NCBI GenBank assembly: GCA_021234535.1
Contig: CM037843.1
Location: 2,250,820-2,314,819 of the forward strand
DNA from: Stichopus chloronotus
Lineage: Eukaryota; Echinodermata; Holothuroidea; Aspidochirotida; Stichopodidae
Direction of reading: 5' to 3'
Length of the DNA stretch: 64,000 nucleotides
Shown: positions 13,091 to 62,601 of the stretch, in pieces
Layout: every line of letters starts with the position of its first letter
Numbering within the stretch: the stretch's first letter is position 1
Made by a program: the position numbers and the translations under genes
Notes under the pieces: generated by a model
What the model was told of the DNA's origin: nothing
Seen by the model: only the letters and a program-made list of their open reading frames with translations
Databases searched by the model: none

Positions 13091-14396
13091 AGAAAGCCAA
13101 AAGGCTTTGTGATTCCTTGCTACATGGTTATATTACAACAAACATGAATTATTCAAATGACAAGTATAAGATCAACTGTAGTTATTTTTCTTGATACACC
13201 ACAAGCCTTTAACCCAAAATGACCTTTATTTTGGTGACCTAAAATGACTGCGACATTTGATGTCCACCAAAAGCAATAGGGATCACCTACCCAGGCCATA
13301 CAACCCACACATCAAGTACAGTATGAGTACGGTATGAAATCAGTCAACATTATCTCTGAGCTCCAAGAAACACACAAGTAATCAATGCTGCTTCTAGTCT
13401 TGCCTGTTGTTAGTTGAATCAAATAACTCAACCTTACCTCATCTGAACTCAGCTTGTCTGCCATATTTACCTCAAAATTCTTCGTAAACCACCAGGATAA
13501 TTTCTTCCTTGTTACAAGTAGCTTTTAACACACTCAAAGTCCTGGTAAGTTGACCCTAAGTTATGATTCCTCCGCAGTATTTTTGCTTCCTCCATCTTTT
13601 CCGACATTGTGAAATATGATTGAAAGCACTCCAATTTGATTGTTAAGAAACCCTGTTCTGCTACCAGCTGTTCCTCTGGATATTGATATTATCCAAATAA
13701 ATGACAGAACAGATGGTTTTTTTTTATTTTCTTCATTTTTTTCATAAACCCATTAACATTCCATTGCATGCTTTTCTATCTGACCCCATGACCTCCCATA
13801 CCAAGACTCTCTCTCTGGACAACTTATTAGCCCCCCACACTAGAAGTTACTAAGTTACAAATGCAGTACTGTAGGGAGCAATCCCACTGAGTTAACTGTG
13901 TGCGAGAGAATAAACACTTGCTATTGCACAATGTAGATCAATATATATTTGTACCGTAGTTTATAATAACCACAATAATGGTGTTTAGGCTATTATTATT
14001 GTTTTATAGTGAAAAATTATCCCTTCCTCTCTATTGATAAGCATTAAATTTCACAGGGTCGTGAACCTGCTAATAACAGACAAACTTATCAAGTTTAAAA
14101 GAAATCTGACCCATGGATAAGGAACTATGGCAGTTTTAAAATTTTTTATGTTTTACCCCATAACCTCATTAATATGCAAGATTTGGACACCAAAAACAAC
14201 AGGGATCATCTACTCAATATGGGCAACCAACATGCCAAAAATGAAATTACTCAGAGTTACCCTTCTTGTGATAGAGTGTTTACGAGCAACCGTCACACAC
14301 ACACACACACACAAGCATACACCCTCACACACATACAGACACACACACGACATCAGGACCGCATAGATTCCCCTGCCTAGGGCAAGGAATCAAAAA
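13091..14396 (+). mobile_element. Dispersed Helentron-like element, copy A
   Basis: Starts with the hairpin word AAAGCCAAAAGGCTTT followed by TGATTCCTTGC. It ends with a core unit, a (CA)n tract (14291-14345) and a right hairpin ending GGCAAGGAATCA. The two ends thus form short inverted repeats. It is near-identical to the copy at 58419-59952 but lacks an internal 258-bp piece. Between the left end and core is a decayed coding fragment on the minus strand. Element class is inferred from architecture only. Confidence 0.65.
13497..13607 (-). pseudogene. Shorter remnant of the same gag-like fragment
   Basis: Corresponds to the beginning of the fragment at 58815-59186; the downstream 258 bp including the Asp-Gly-Asp motif is deleted at 13496/13497. 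It has an ATG at 13607 and a stop soon after. Non-functional. Confidence 0.4.
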
Positions 14397-14399
14397 GTC

Positions 14400-17300
14400 A
14401 CAGAAAAAAATAAAACAGAAACAAGGCTGAAGGGATAGATCTGTAATACTTGAAAGTAGTAATATATTATTATTATCATAATCATTTAACTGTGTACTGA
14501 AGAATTATCATGTAAAAACCAACCAAACTTTACTTAAATTCAATATGAGTAAAAAATTAGTTGGTAAAATGAATTGCACCACCAGAAATGAATGAAATAC
14601 CAAGGAGCAGTGGACCCGATTAATCGTGTACACATGAAAGGATCATTACAACAAATGCTAGATCATCGCAAGTTTTAACATAAACTTATGAGTGACACAT
14701 CCCATAACTCCGCATTCCATTTTTATGTTTGTCCTTTGTACATCCTGATTACCCTGGGGACTAACATAGGATCCTTTAACAAATTGGCAACAAATTATAA
14801 TGTCCCAGAAAAAGCAACTCACACTCCAGAAGAGACACTAGAATCTAACGAACACTTCGCGGATAAAATGCTTACATCCCACACCCCCCCCCCACAAAAA
14901 ACATAACATAACTAAAATACCAACCCACAAAGAACTGACACTGCTGACAAATGTCTGCGAATAATTTCTAGACAATTTCATGATAGAATGTACATCTTTT
15001 GAAATGATCAATCTATTGTACTGTTACCTCTTCCTTTCAAAACAGTCCAAAACAATCTCGTTGAGAGATTGTAGAATGATGTACATCACTAAACATCGAT
15101 CAATCGACCAATCAATAAATAAATCAATCAATCAATCACCCATCTGGAGCATTCTGTTATAACAAGCCAATCAAACCGACACAAGAAGAGTAATGAGAAC
15201 ATGTCCATGAGAATGGCATCTTCAGCTAAGGGTAACGAAACAGATAAATCTGCCAACGTTTGAAGGAGCGAGTTCGAACAAGGAGGAAAGTGAAATATGG
15301 TAATATTCGAGGGAAAACATTACAACCAGAATAAAATCAGAATCTTTGTAATATCAGGGGGAAAATATGAACATAAACAAACAACAGGCAAAGAAGCAGC
15401 GAGAAATGAGGAATGTCATGTGGTCATAAATCATAAACAGGATAGATGAGTGAACACTTTACCGCTCTTTCATAAAAGAAATCGTTTTCGTGAGCAACGA
15501 CGAAGGAAACTGTTATATGAAAAATAGAGAATACAATCACAAGTGAAAAAAAAATAATGCAAAGTCTTTATAAATCAACTGCTCCTTGTCGTAACTGAGA
15601 AAACAAATTGAGACGAAAGCAAGAACATTCTTTGGTTATTAATCTTCCACGATATTAATTAACATCTGTGATGGATTCCCTTCTACATTGTCTCTGAGAG
15701 GCTCTGTGTAAATGATGATTTAATTTAACAATTTCAATTTACCTGACAACTCTGTTCTTAAAGATACAAGTAGTAACTACTTCTGACTTGGCCTAGACAT
15801 ATCAAATCATCCCTTTATCTAATGAAAGTATTGTTCAGTGTTTGCTTCCCTTCCTCGTAGCACAACGCCTAAAGAGATGAAAAGCAAAACTCTGCAAAAG
15901 ATATAAACAACAGCAAAAATGGCATCTCAACATGAACTTCCCGCCTTCCACATGACAAACAAAGACTGTTGTTGCCATAGCAACCACAACCCCGACAAGA
16001 CATAAATGTAGGTGTACTGTCTGTTTACCTTGCCTTTTGCTAACATAATGTTAGAACATCATTTCTGTGTCTTCACAGCACATTGCTTAACTTGTCATGA
16101 TGAATTTTGCTTCAGGAGCCAAAAATAAAGGCCATTTCGTTCTAATTCTCTTGGATCTCTCTTCATCCCTTACAGGAATGTGACTGAATTTACTACTATA
16201 GCAATAACAAATCGACACACATGAAAGACATAAGATTTATATTTTCCGACGTTGTGTTGGCACGTTGTTACGCATTCTTGTTCTTCCAGGTCTTGACACT
16301 GTGGTGTCACGTTAGATGTTGCCTCAATAAAGACAGGGTCATTTTAAACAGCATTCTGCATAATGTTTCTATGTAATGTTTTCCTGAAACAGCAATCTAT
16401 AAATCTCCTGGTGAACATTACAAACTTGTGTTAGACATTTAAACTTGACACACGCAATCAGTTTAATTCCTCATATTCTGTTCTTGTCCGTTAAATATTT
16501 TAAGTGAGTAAAAGAGTCAATTTTGCAGGTACTTTCCAGATTTTTCTTTTTGAGTACTTTACATCCAAAAGTACAATAATCAACAAGTTAAGCAAATGAT
16601 CTGCAAAAATGTCAAACTATTTAAAAGTGAAGACGGTGCAGAAAACAACTGATATTTCTTCAGAAACATTTCAAACACTGAAGAAATTTTATGAAAACAA
16701 AATGCTTCACAAACTGGGAAATTTTAATTCTTGTACTGTTCAGTAAGAATGCTTGAAAAATGCTATTTCCCTTACATTGAAATAAATCATCAATTCTCCA
16801 TCTTTTCCTTGAGTGTGACAAAACAATCCATCCCACCCCAGTCTGTTTCCACTCTGAGATTTGACAAACACATGAAACGAAAAAAGGTATAACGGGAACC
16901 AACAGAAAAGATGAGTGGATATTGCTCCGAAGAAGAGAAGAATATTGTAAATGATCAATAAATGGATATTCTCTCCTATTTAAAATCATATTCCGAGAGA
17001 GTCAGGATGCAAATATGGATACGATTCAAGGAGAGGATTAGATGTGGTATCCAAGATGGTTCTCTTTCAATACATAATGCAGTCCCCCTTTGTACATTCC
17101 CCCCCTCTCTCGGGTGCAGTCTGCTAAGTCAAATGACAAAATAAAATGTGTTGGCTGAATATTTGAAGGATTCTTTCTTCCCTCATTAGGCATTACCATT
17201 GGCTCGTGCTTTATTTTGGTTACAAAAGAGTGCAACTTTATGAAAGTGGCTACTCCATTGGACTTCTTCCTGCCTCTAGGCTACAGTCAGCGATCAAAAA

Positions 17301-18633
17301 GTTCTTCACAGAGCTGTAAGAACACACAATCTCTTCATACTTTTCGCAGCCCCTGTATGCCTGTTGAGTATTCATGTATTCCTTTGCTGCAATCGAAAAA
17401 TCATCGACTGAAACCACTAGAGATTTCAATTGACTGCAGAACCCTACATCTGGTGACTTTACAAGGTCACTCTTTCCCCTTGATGTCAGTTTGTCATGAT
17501 GTAGCGCTGTGTACATGTTCTTGTGTTGCTCTGTGTTAGGAAGAAAACCAGCAGACCTCTTTGACCAACAACAGTAGCAGCAGACTGCAAGTTGCTCCTA
17601 ACGGCAACGAGTGATACCCCTTTCTTTCTCTTCGATTTTTCAATGAGAGGTTGATAAATGTCAACACATACCAGAATGCACAAAGATGCAGCGGCAAATG
17701 CAGAGCACTTGGAAAAGAAAAAGAGAGCATCTTCTAGCAAGGACAACCGATGACAGAATTCTCGATAACTAATGCCTTCCAAAAAAACATGAAGAATAGA
17801 AAAAATCCAGAGAGAAATAGCTTCAGGTTATTGCAACGAGTTTTCTAATATTGAGGACTTGACAGGAGTGTCAATATCAGAAAATATGATCAGTGTATCA
17901 TCAATGATGTTACTAAAGGTACCTAGAATCAAATTGCACTTTTTAGTTGTTGATTTCAGCAATGACCCCCTCCTGTTTTTTTCTAAATTATGGGTGTAAA
18001 TAAATTTGTCGAGGTCAGCCTTGCGTTTACTCCACTTCAAACATCGACAAACCAACATAAGATGTCTCTTCATACATTCATCTAAGTTCATGTGAAAGAC
18101 ACATTTTTTCTCAGATGTTAGCCAACACAATTAGTCTGCTAACAGATTTAATAAAATTTTACAGTCAGTGAACCTATTTGAAACAACACAGGTAAAAAGA
18201 AACCACACCTGGAAAAGAGCTTTCACTGTATCTGAGGAATCAAGCAAAAGCCTTTGAAGCTCAATAGTTTCACTCTTTGAAATGACAAACAGCCCACATT
18301 TAAAAACCGTAATCTATCACAAAAATTTGAGCTTACAATTGTTAAACCTGTATTTAACCAAATTCTGTCAAAGATTGTACACCAGGAAAAAATAAACACT
18401 ATTATTGCCTTATGTGATCCTCAGGGATGTTACCATGGTGACATCTTCTTTCCCATATATGGATGACTGAACACTCTACCCATCAAGCATTTATGATTTC
18501 TGTAGGTTTCTCTAATTCAGCAGAGGATCACATTACTGCCAGAGATGTTTCAGAGATGGTACCCTTGGTCTGGGACTGGACTCCTTCTGTGCACCCTCTG
18601 TCCGATTGTGGATCATCAATCAGACCCTTGAGA
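14400..18633 (-). other. Region downstream of the SEL1L stop: probable 3' UTR then intergenic
   Basis: Mostly non-repetitive sequence without a recognisable coding exon on either strand. It probably contains the SEL1L 3' UTR. On the minus strand the first candidate poly(A) signals are ATTAAA at 18152-18147 and AATAAA at 17215-17210; I cannot say which is used. The short open frames at 16660-18130 show no family resemblance. A small (AATC)n tract lies near 15098-15138. Confidence 0.4.
17210..17215 (-). terminator. Candidate SEL1L poly(A) signal AATAAA
   Basis: Canonical AATAAA hexamer on the minus strand about 1.4 kb after the stop codon. An ATTAAA variant lies nearer, at 18152-18147. Choice between them cannot be made from sequence alone. 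Confidence 0.25.
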
Positions 18634-55791
<37,158 letters not shown>

Positions 55792-55890
55792 TCTGGAACA
55801 CTTCTGAGATGTTGACCATCTGATCAGAAAAGCGTGGAAGACGTTTTGTTGCAACTGACCAAAATCCAAAATGGAGGAAGTTTCCCGTAT
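55792..55890 (-). promoter_or_regulatory. Probable 5' UTR part of SEL1L exon 1, with overlapping upstream ATG
   Basis: These 99 bases precede the chosen start codon and follow an acceptor-like site (CATCAACAG ending at 55891). They contain an upstream ATG at 55819-55817, 28 nt before the main start and in another frame. After splicing to exon 2 that frame stays open for about 30 codons and stops at a TGA shortly inside exon 2, so it overlaps the main reading frame. No TATA box or other core promoter signal was evident immediately upstream. Confidence 0.45.
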
Positions 55891-58418
55891 CTGTTGATGA
55901 GAAGAAACTTAAACATACAGTAAGAAGACTCACGATGTACTGTATGCCCACAATGATAGCTGGGCAAAAGTTGTGATCATTCACAAGTGGCCTATACAGG
56001 AATGGTCAGTCCACTACAGTAGATAAATACTGTAATCTGTAATGAATGTACAAAAGTCTTTAGGGTGGTAGTACAAGACTGTTGATTATACAGTCTAATG
56101 TAGAGTCACTGGGAGTGTCATGGAAGGGGTAGAATGGAAGGCCCCATTTTTCAGAGAAGTATTTTGTAATAATTATCAAAAATTGCATTTAAGCTAATAA
56201 GCTACAGATTTGTGTCGGCAATGCGGTCCCCGACAAAAAACAAAACCCACCATTTCTGGGTACTCCACACATTACAATATGTCATTCCCTGACAAAAATC
56301 ACATTTCCCATGCAAAAGAAATGCCAAATTCAGCATGCTGCCAGCACTAAGTAGCTTGCTGCAAAAAATAAATCGCTTTCCCTGAAAGCCATACCAAAAC
56401 AATTATTTTGCATGCTGTGTAATATATGCATAAATTTACCATGTACAGTATAAAACTGACTGCTGATAGGATTAAGGAAATGAAATTTCAGATGTTTTGA
56501 CTCATACTGTGTACTACTACTTACTAAGGTTGTACAATATGTACACAGTGTGCTGCACTCTTCTATTGCATGATTTTACCATTTTTTTCCTTTTGTTTTT
56601 TTTTAGTGCAAAACCGATATCTCCCTCCTATACACAATATCAATGTCCCCCTGTACTGTACTGTACTTCTCAAAGCAACATTACTTCTGCGATCATTTTA
56701 CGCAGTACAGTATTTAAGTCAACGGCACGATCTTGTACTTGAAGTGAACACAAACACAAACTTAAGGCCAACTGATGTTGTTTGGCACAGAAAAATTACA
56801 AATCAGACATTTGCTTGAACTCGTTTTCATATTCCGCTGTTTTGTGATTGAACAGGACAGAATATTACATAAATCCTCATCATTTGAGGTTACCCTATTG
56901 GTCTAAGCTGAACATGAGACAAATTACTTTTGGAGACAAACCTTGGGAGAGGTCCCATTTGCAACAGTAAGTCATTAATTTCTTCTTTTTTTGGAGGGGG
57001 GAGGGAAGGGGCCTGTGTAGGCCATGTTGTTTAAGGCAACTGAATTTTTACTGGATATGCAAAAAAACAAGCATACAGAATATGACATATTAGGCCTATA
57101 TTTAGTTTCAAGAAAATTGGGACAATTTGTCTCACTGGCCAGGATGTTCAATTTTCCTTTCAAATACAGAACAATGCTAATTTATCGGGACAGGTGATAA
57201 CCCGGACATTGGAAGAGTAGTACTCTCTAAATGTGGACAAACAGAAACAAGCTGGTACTGTGCGGGGCTTTGTGGAACTTAGAAAAGGGCTATCAGCATT
57301 GTCTTACAAATGTGGTAGGCACCATTTTTTACTGATCTTCATGGATGAGTTCACCACACAAAGAAATATGCACAATGTGCCTACCAGTCAAAATGTCGCT
57401 AGACCATACATGATGTCCCTGTACCAAAATGTCCTAGCTATTGGTCAAAATGCCCTTGTAGCAAAATGTCCCTGTAACAACTCATCTCACAGTTTCATAG
57501 TTAACAACAGTATCAGGTCTAGGGTAGTCTTGTAGAAAAACACACAGTTCATACATGTACAACTCAATCATATGCCATGTTAGTGTTCTTGAAATATAAG
57601 TACAGTAGGTCTATCCTTGCAAGACTTGCTGCACAGTGAGAGCAATTTCTAAGCATCCGCGATCGACGGTCAATCGAGCTGTGTTTATCTGAGTAATCAT
57701 TACACTTGAATAGACTATTGTATCCTTGCTTACTTTGAATAGACTATTCTGTCCTTTCTATTGCCTTCACAATTTTCCTTAATCCATAGTTCCACTCAAT
57801 TTTAAAATTCCTCACACATTTCCTCCTGGAATATATTTTAGACTTCTCATGAACATATGCCTAACATTTTTGTGTACCATATAACGTACATGTTACGGGG
57901 AAATTTTGGTAAAAAGCTGGGATGTTTTGGTAGTTAAAGAGAGGGTAAAATGAGGGGCATTATTTAGCAGGTGCCAAAACATCAAAATTTCAAAAAATTA
58001 ATGGTTTTTCTCTCTACTTCCCAAAAGAATTTGTCACAGGCATTAGGCAGATCATTTTTTACAAATCTGTTCAATAGATATGCTTTTGTGCAAATTGAGT
58101 AGGGCCATTCTTTCTGCCGCCTCACCTCCTGTTGATCAAAAAGTAGTGGAAGTACTGTACATGTACACGCTAGAAACGGTATTTTGAAATGGAACATTTT
58201 TCAAACACTAAATTTCTGCCTCCACTTTGAAAAAAAGGATAGATAGTTCAAGATAGATGGTCTTGAAATTAACTTTTACACCTATTTCCCAGGTATCAAA
58301 TCAACACTCAGTCATGGCCAAAACATTTTCTTATGACTCCTGGTACTGATGCAAATTTTCCACATTTATTCCTAAAATACTGACAGAAAGTCCACTGAAA
58401 CAAATAGAAACAGAACTA
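55891..58418. other. Upstream/intergenic sequence 5' of SEL1L exon 1
   Basis: May hold the SEL1L promoter or an untranslated exon, but I could not identify either. A degenerate 20-25-bp repeat with the word AAAATGTCC lies at about 57389-57480. The remainder is AT-rich with no gene signal. Confidence 0.4.
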
Positions 58419-59952
58419 GAAAGCCAAAAGGCTTTGTGATTCCTTGCTACATGGTTATATTACAACAAACATGAATTATTCACATGACAAGTATAAGATC
58501 AACTGCAGTTATTTTTCTTGATACACCACAAGCCTTTAACCCAAAATGACCTTTATTTTGGTGACCTAAAATGACCACGACATTTGAAGTCCACCAAAAG
58601 CAATAGGGATCACCTACCCAGGCCATACAACCCACACATCAAGTACAGTATGAGTATGACATCAGTCAACATTATCTCTGAGCTCCAAGAAACACACAGT
58701 AATCAATGCTGCTTCTAGTTTTGCCTGTTGTTAGTTGAATCAAATAACTCAACCTTACCTCATCTGAACTCAGCTTGTCTGCCATATTTACCTCAAAATT
58801 CTTCATAAACGACCAGAATGTTCTTGGTCTCCATCGTATGGTGGAATTTCTGCCTTAGGTAATTCCAACGCTAATTTTAAACTCAATTTCCTCCTTTAAC
58901 TTTTTCAATGCTTCCTCCCTCTCCTCAGTATAATACTTTTGGCATTCCAACATCCAGCTTTCTGCTTACTCAAATGCTTCATCAGACAACAGCCTTAGCC
59001 AGATCAGCATGAACCTCTTCCATTGCCTCAAATGGGTGCTCTGCCTTTTGCAAATTTTCCTTTATCGACTCTGCGATAATTTCTTCCTTGTTACAAGTAG
59101 CTTTTAACACACTCAAAGTCCTCGTAAGTTGACCCTAAGTTATGATTTCTCCTCAATATTTTTGCTTCCTCCATCCTTTCCGACATTGTGAAATATGATT
59201 GAAAGCACTCCAATTGATTGTTAAGAAACCTTGTTCTGCTACCAGCTGTTCCTCTGGATATTGATATTATCCAAATAAATGACAGAACAGATGGTTTTTT
59301 ATTTTCTTCATTTTTTTATAAACCCATTAACATTCCAATGCATGGGGTCTATCTGACCCCATGACCCCCCCATACCAAGACTATCTCTCTGGACAACTTA
59401 TCATCGAGGCCCCTCACACTAGAAGTTACTAAGTTATAAATGCAGTACTGTAGGGAGCAATCCCATTGAGTTAACTGTGTGCGACAGAATCAAAAACTGA
59501 AATGCACAATGTAGCCCCCATATGCATTTGTACGGTAGTTTATAATAACCACAAAAATGGTGTTTAGGCTATTATTATTGTTTTATAGAGAAAAATTATC
59601 CCTTCCTCTCTATTGATAAGCATTAAATTTCACAGGGTCGTGAATCTGTTAATAACAGACAACCTTATCAAGTTTAAAACAAATCTGACCCACGGATAAG
59701 GAACTATGGCAGTTTTAACATTTTTTATGTTTTACCCCATAACCTCATTAATATGCAAGATTTGGACACCAAAAACAATAGCGATCATCTACTCAATATG
59801 GGCAACCTACATGTCAAAAATGAAATTACTCAGAGTTACCCTTCTTGAGATAGAGTGTTTACGACCAACTGTCTCACACACACACACACATACATACACA
59901 CACACGACATCAGGACTGCATAGATTCCCCTGCCTACGGCAAGGAATCAAAA
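58419..59952 (+). mobile_element. Dispersed Helentron-like element, copy B
   Basis: Same ends and same order as the copy at 13091-14396, with the 258 bp that the other copy has lost (58817-59074 here). It has a (CA)n tract at about 59874-59908 and the right hairpin at 59922-59950. The two copies match closely over more than 1 kb, with small indels, so both descend from a recent common source. Confidence 0.65.
58815..59186 (-). pseudogene. Decayed gag-like fragment inside a repeat copy
   Basis: On the minus strand, from an ATG at 59186, a charged, helix-rich coding fragment can be followed only by changing frame and passing stops (for example TGA and TAA interruptions). Near its end, at about 58825-58870, is a Leu-Pro-Lys ... 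Pro-Pro-Tyr-Asp-Gly-Asp motif of the type found in the gag region of BEL/Pao-type retrotransposons. It is dead as a gene. The family call is a resemblance in motif and composition, not an alignment. Confidence 0.4.
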
Positions 59953-61688
59953 ACGTAAATTAAATCTTAATAAAGAAATTCCATGCCATAATTTTAGAGG
60001 GCGGAATATCAGGAGCGGAAACTAGTGGGGCAAAAACTAATGGATTTAGCCTAGGAAAACTAACAGGTCTGGAGAATAAATTGGAACAACAGCACCACAC
60101 ACGCTACTAAGGAGCTAAGGTGACAGCAGTCTAGGTAAAGTATTGCGTTTTACAAAATACACTTTTATGTTGAGTGTATAGCTTTGCATGAGCTTCTATG
60201 GGAGGAAACTAATTAATTTAGCTTGGGAAAACTAACAGGTCCGGAGAGTACACTAGAACACCGAGCAGTTATCATGAACTTTACTTGAACATTCAGATTC
60301 CTAAAGTAAAACCAGATCTAATGTAGCTTTCAATATATGAGCTCTTGTGGTGTCAGGCAAAGTGGCAAACTCTCTGGCAATGTCTCCCAACCAGAAGAAA
60401 TACATTCAGGCACCTTGGTAGGTGAAACATCCCTCCCTCAGGCACTAATTTTTGTTGCTTAGATATCTAAATAGCAACCTCTGCCTCCTCATCACTCTGT
60501 TTCACGGCTAGTCCAAGCTCTTCGGTCCAATATAGACTGCAAGCTCATCATTGGTGTTTTTCAGTATCGACCACACCTCCTCTCTTGCTAAGAAATAACT
60601 TAAATGCTTCCTTTTCCACGTATGAAATCTCTCTAGCTTTAAAGGCATCCATACTGGAGTACTTCAAACCTCAAGAGACATGGAATAATTCAAACCTCGA
60701 AGTCGCAGGTACGGTACGCAGGTACAGTATGTGTGCACGTACTCGATAATCCCATCATGAAAACAATGATCCCTTTTCAATCCCATAATTCATCAGCGCA
60801 GTGCCTGAAGCTTGGATTTCGCCGACTAGCAGGTTATAGTCCATAGCTACATAGGCCTTCTGAAAAGGAAAGCCAATCAAGACTCAGTAGCCTAAGTTAG
60901 GCCTATAGTCCATACTAACTACTATATTATACAGTAAAGCCTGGGCCAGGCTAGGCGTGTCTTATGTTTAATTTATGTTTAGTTAAAGCCTACCTAACAT
61001 TAGCAAGTAACATTAGGCATTAAACATAGGCCTAACATTAGGCATGTGAATCTAGAACTGTGTAACTGTAATTATAACTGCAACTTGTTTAACTGTAGCA
61101 TGGATGTATAAAAGTTCGCAAATCTAACGTTAAATGTTGGAATTTCTAACTGTTACAAATTCAAAATCCCTACAGGCCTAAAACTAATAATCTTGTCTTT
61201 GTAAGTCTAAAGTTCCATATGTTACTTGTTAGTAGCTTGACCGAATCTGGTAGGAATTGTTCCTTGCAATCTCTTATTTTATCCAACATTTACTTGAGTT
61301 AACAATACGATGTAACCTTGCCAAACTTCGCGCACCCACTAACATTAGCATGGACATCATTACACGAAGTGTCATTTTAAACAAATCTCATGTGTGAACA
61401 TACAGCAATTACCTGTGAACAAGTTAGCGACAAAAACAGCCATGAACGGTTCCATTTCATCATTTTGAGTGATCAAAATGATGATTTGGAAATTAGTAAC
61501 ATTAGGCGGTAACTGCGAACAGGATGCTTTAGGCCTAGCCTTACTCACCTGTGCAAATGCAACATCATTACGTTGACTTATCAGACAAGGGCAATTAAAC
61601 AAACAGTGTCTCAGCTTACTTTTAAGTCATTTCAAGGTATGGTAGTCAAAACATTGTCAAGCTGCTAAGTCCATTTCATTTTCAGGAG
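59953..61688. other. Intergenic, AGGCCTA-rich; possible decayed coding fragment
   Basis: A roughly 65-bp imperfect direct duplication (shared GGAAAACTAACAGGTC) lies at 60018-60092 and 60200-60262. On the minus strand at about 60480-60660 is a charged, helix-like frame starting with Met-Asp-Ala-Phe-Lys that needs a frame change to continue; it may be a transposon-derived pseudogene, but I do not recognise it. At about 61536-61553 the minus strand has a consensus donor GCACAG|GTGAGT, possibly from an untranslated exon. Confidence 0.35.
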
Positions 61689-62601
61689 CAACTATAGAAT
61701 ACCCCGCCGCAGTGAAAGACACTTTTTTTCAAATCCTGGATACGGATTCCCAGTGGATCACAAAATGTAATTCCTTTTGAGAACGATGCATGCTACATTG
61801 CTACACTTGAAAAAAGTCGGATGGCCTCACTGTCTGACTGTACTGTACTCTAGCCTTTTATCATTGCTTGATTTTAAGGATTTAAAGGATCACCAGACCG
61901 CCTGACGAGGAATCCATTTTTCGCTGGATTCTTGGATTCCCAGTCGACTGAAGAGAAGCGCTTGCTTATGAATAACTTATTTGAGAACGAATCACTGGGA
62001 ATCCATTTTAGCCTGGATTCCTAGTCCCAGTTGAAGTGACTGCCTGACAAGGAATCCATTTTTCGCTGGATTCCTGGATTCCCAGTCGAATTGAAGAGCG
62101 AATCCATTTTAGCCTGGATTCCTAGTCCCAGTCGAAGTGACCGCCTGACGAGGAATCCATTTTTCCCTGGATTCCTGGATTACCAGTCGAATTGACGTGT
62201 CAGCACTTGCTTACAAATAACTTATTTGGGAACAGATCTCTAGGAATCCATTTTAGCCTGGATTCTTAGTCCCAGTCGAAGTGACTGCCTGCCGAGGAAT
62301 CCATTTTTTGCTGGATTCCTGTATTCCCAGTCGCATTGAAGAGAAGCGCTTGCTTATGAATAACTTATTTGAGAACGAATCACTGGGAATCCATTTTAGC
62401 CTGGATTCCTAGTCCCAGTCGAAGTGACCGCATGACGAGGAATCCATTTTTCGCTGGATTCCTGGATTCCCAGTTGGCACTATGACTAATTTGAGTTTGA
62501 CTGCGACTAGTAGGAATCCATATGAGCAGTGGAATCGCTGCACTGCGACCAGGAATCCAGATGCGCAGTGGAAATCGTTGCGGAGGGGTATTCTATAGTT
62601 G
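61689..62601. mobile_element. Inverted-end element enclosing a hairpin tandem array
   Basis: The ends CAACTATAGAATACCCC (61689-61705) and GGGGTATTCTATAGTTG (62585-62601) are perfect inverted repeats and extend with one mismatch to CCGCA. The outer CAACTATAG/CTATAGTTG halves could be a palindromic target site. The interior is a tandem array of about five units. No coding frame. Element class unknown; foldback-like and Helentron-like elements share some of these features. Confidence 0.65.
61901..62480. repeat. About 143-bp tandem array of GGAATCCA hairpins
   Basis: Unit starts (CCTGACGAGG or variants) lie at 61901, 62043, 62144, 62288 and 62431, so the period is 142-144 bp, with one copy shortened by about 42 bp. 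Each full unit has two half-palindromes in which GGAATCCA is followed 8 nt later by TGGATTCC, an 8-bp stem hairpin. Confidence 0.75.

Noticed and set aside
16660..18130. Several open frames of 60-110 codons downstream of SEL1L
   Set aside because: On both strands, overlapping and without domain resemblance; more likely 3' UTR or intergenic sequence.
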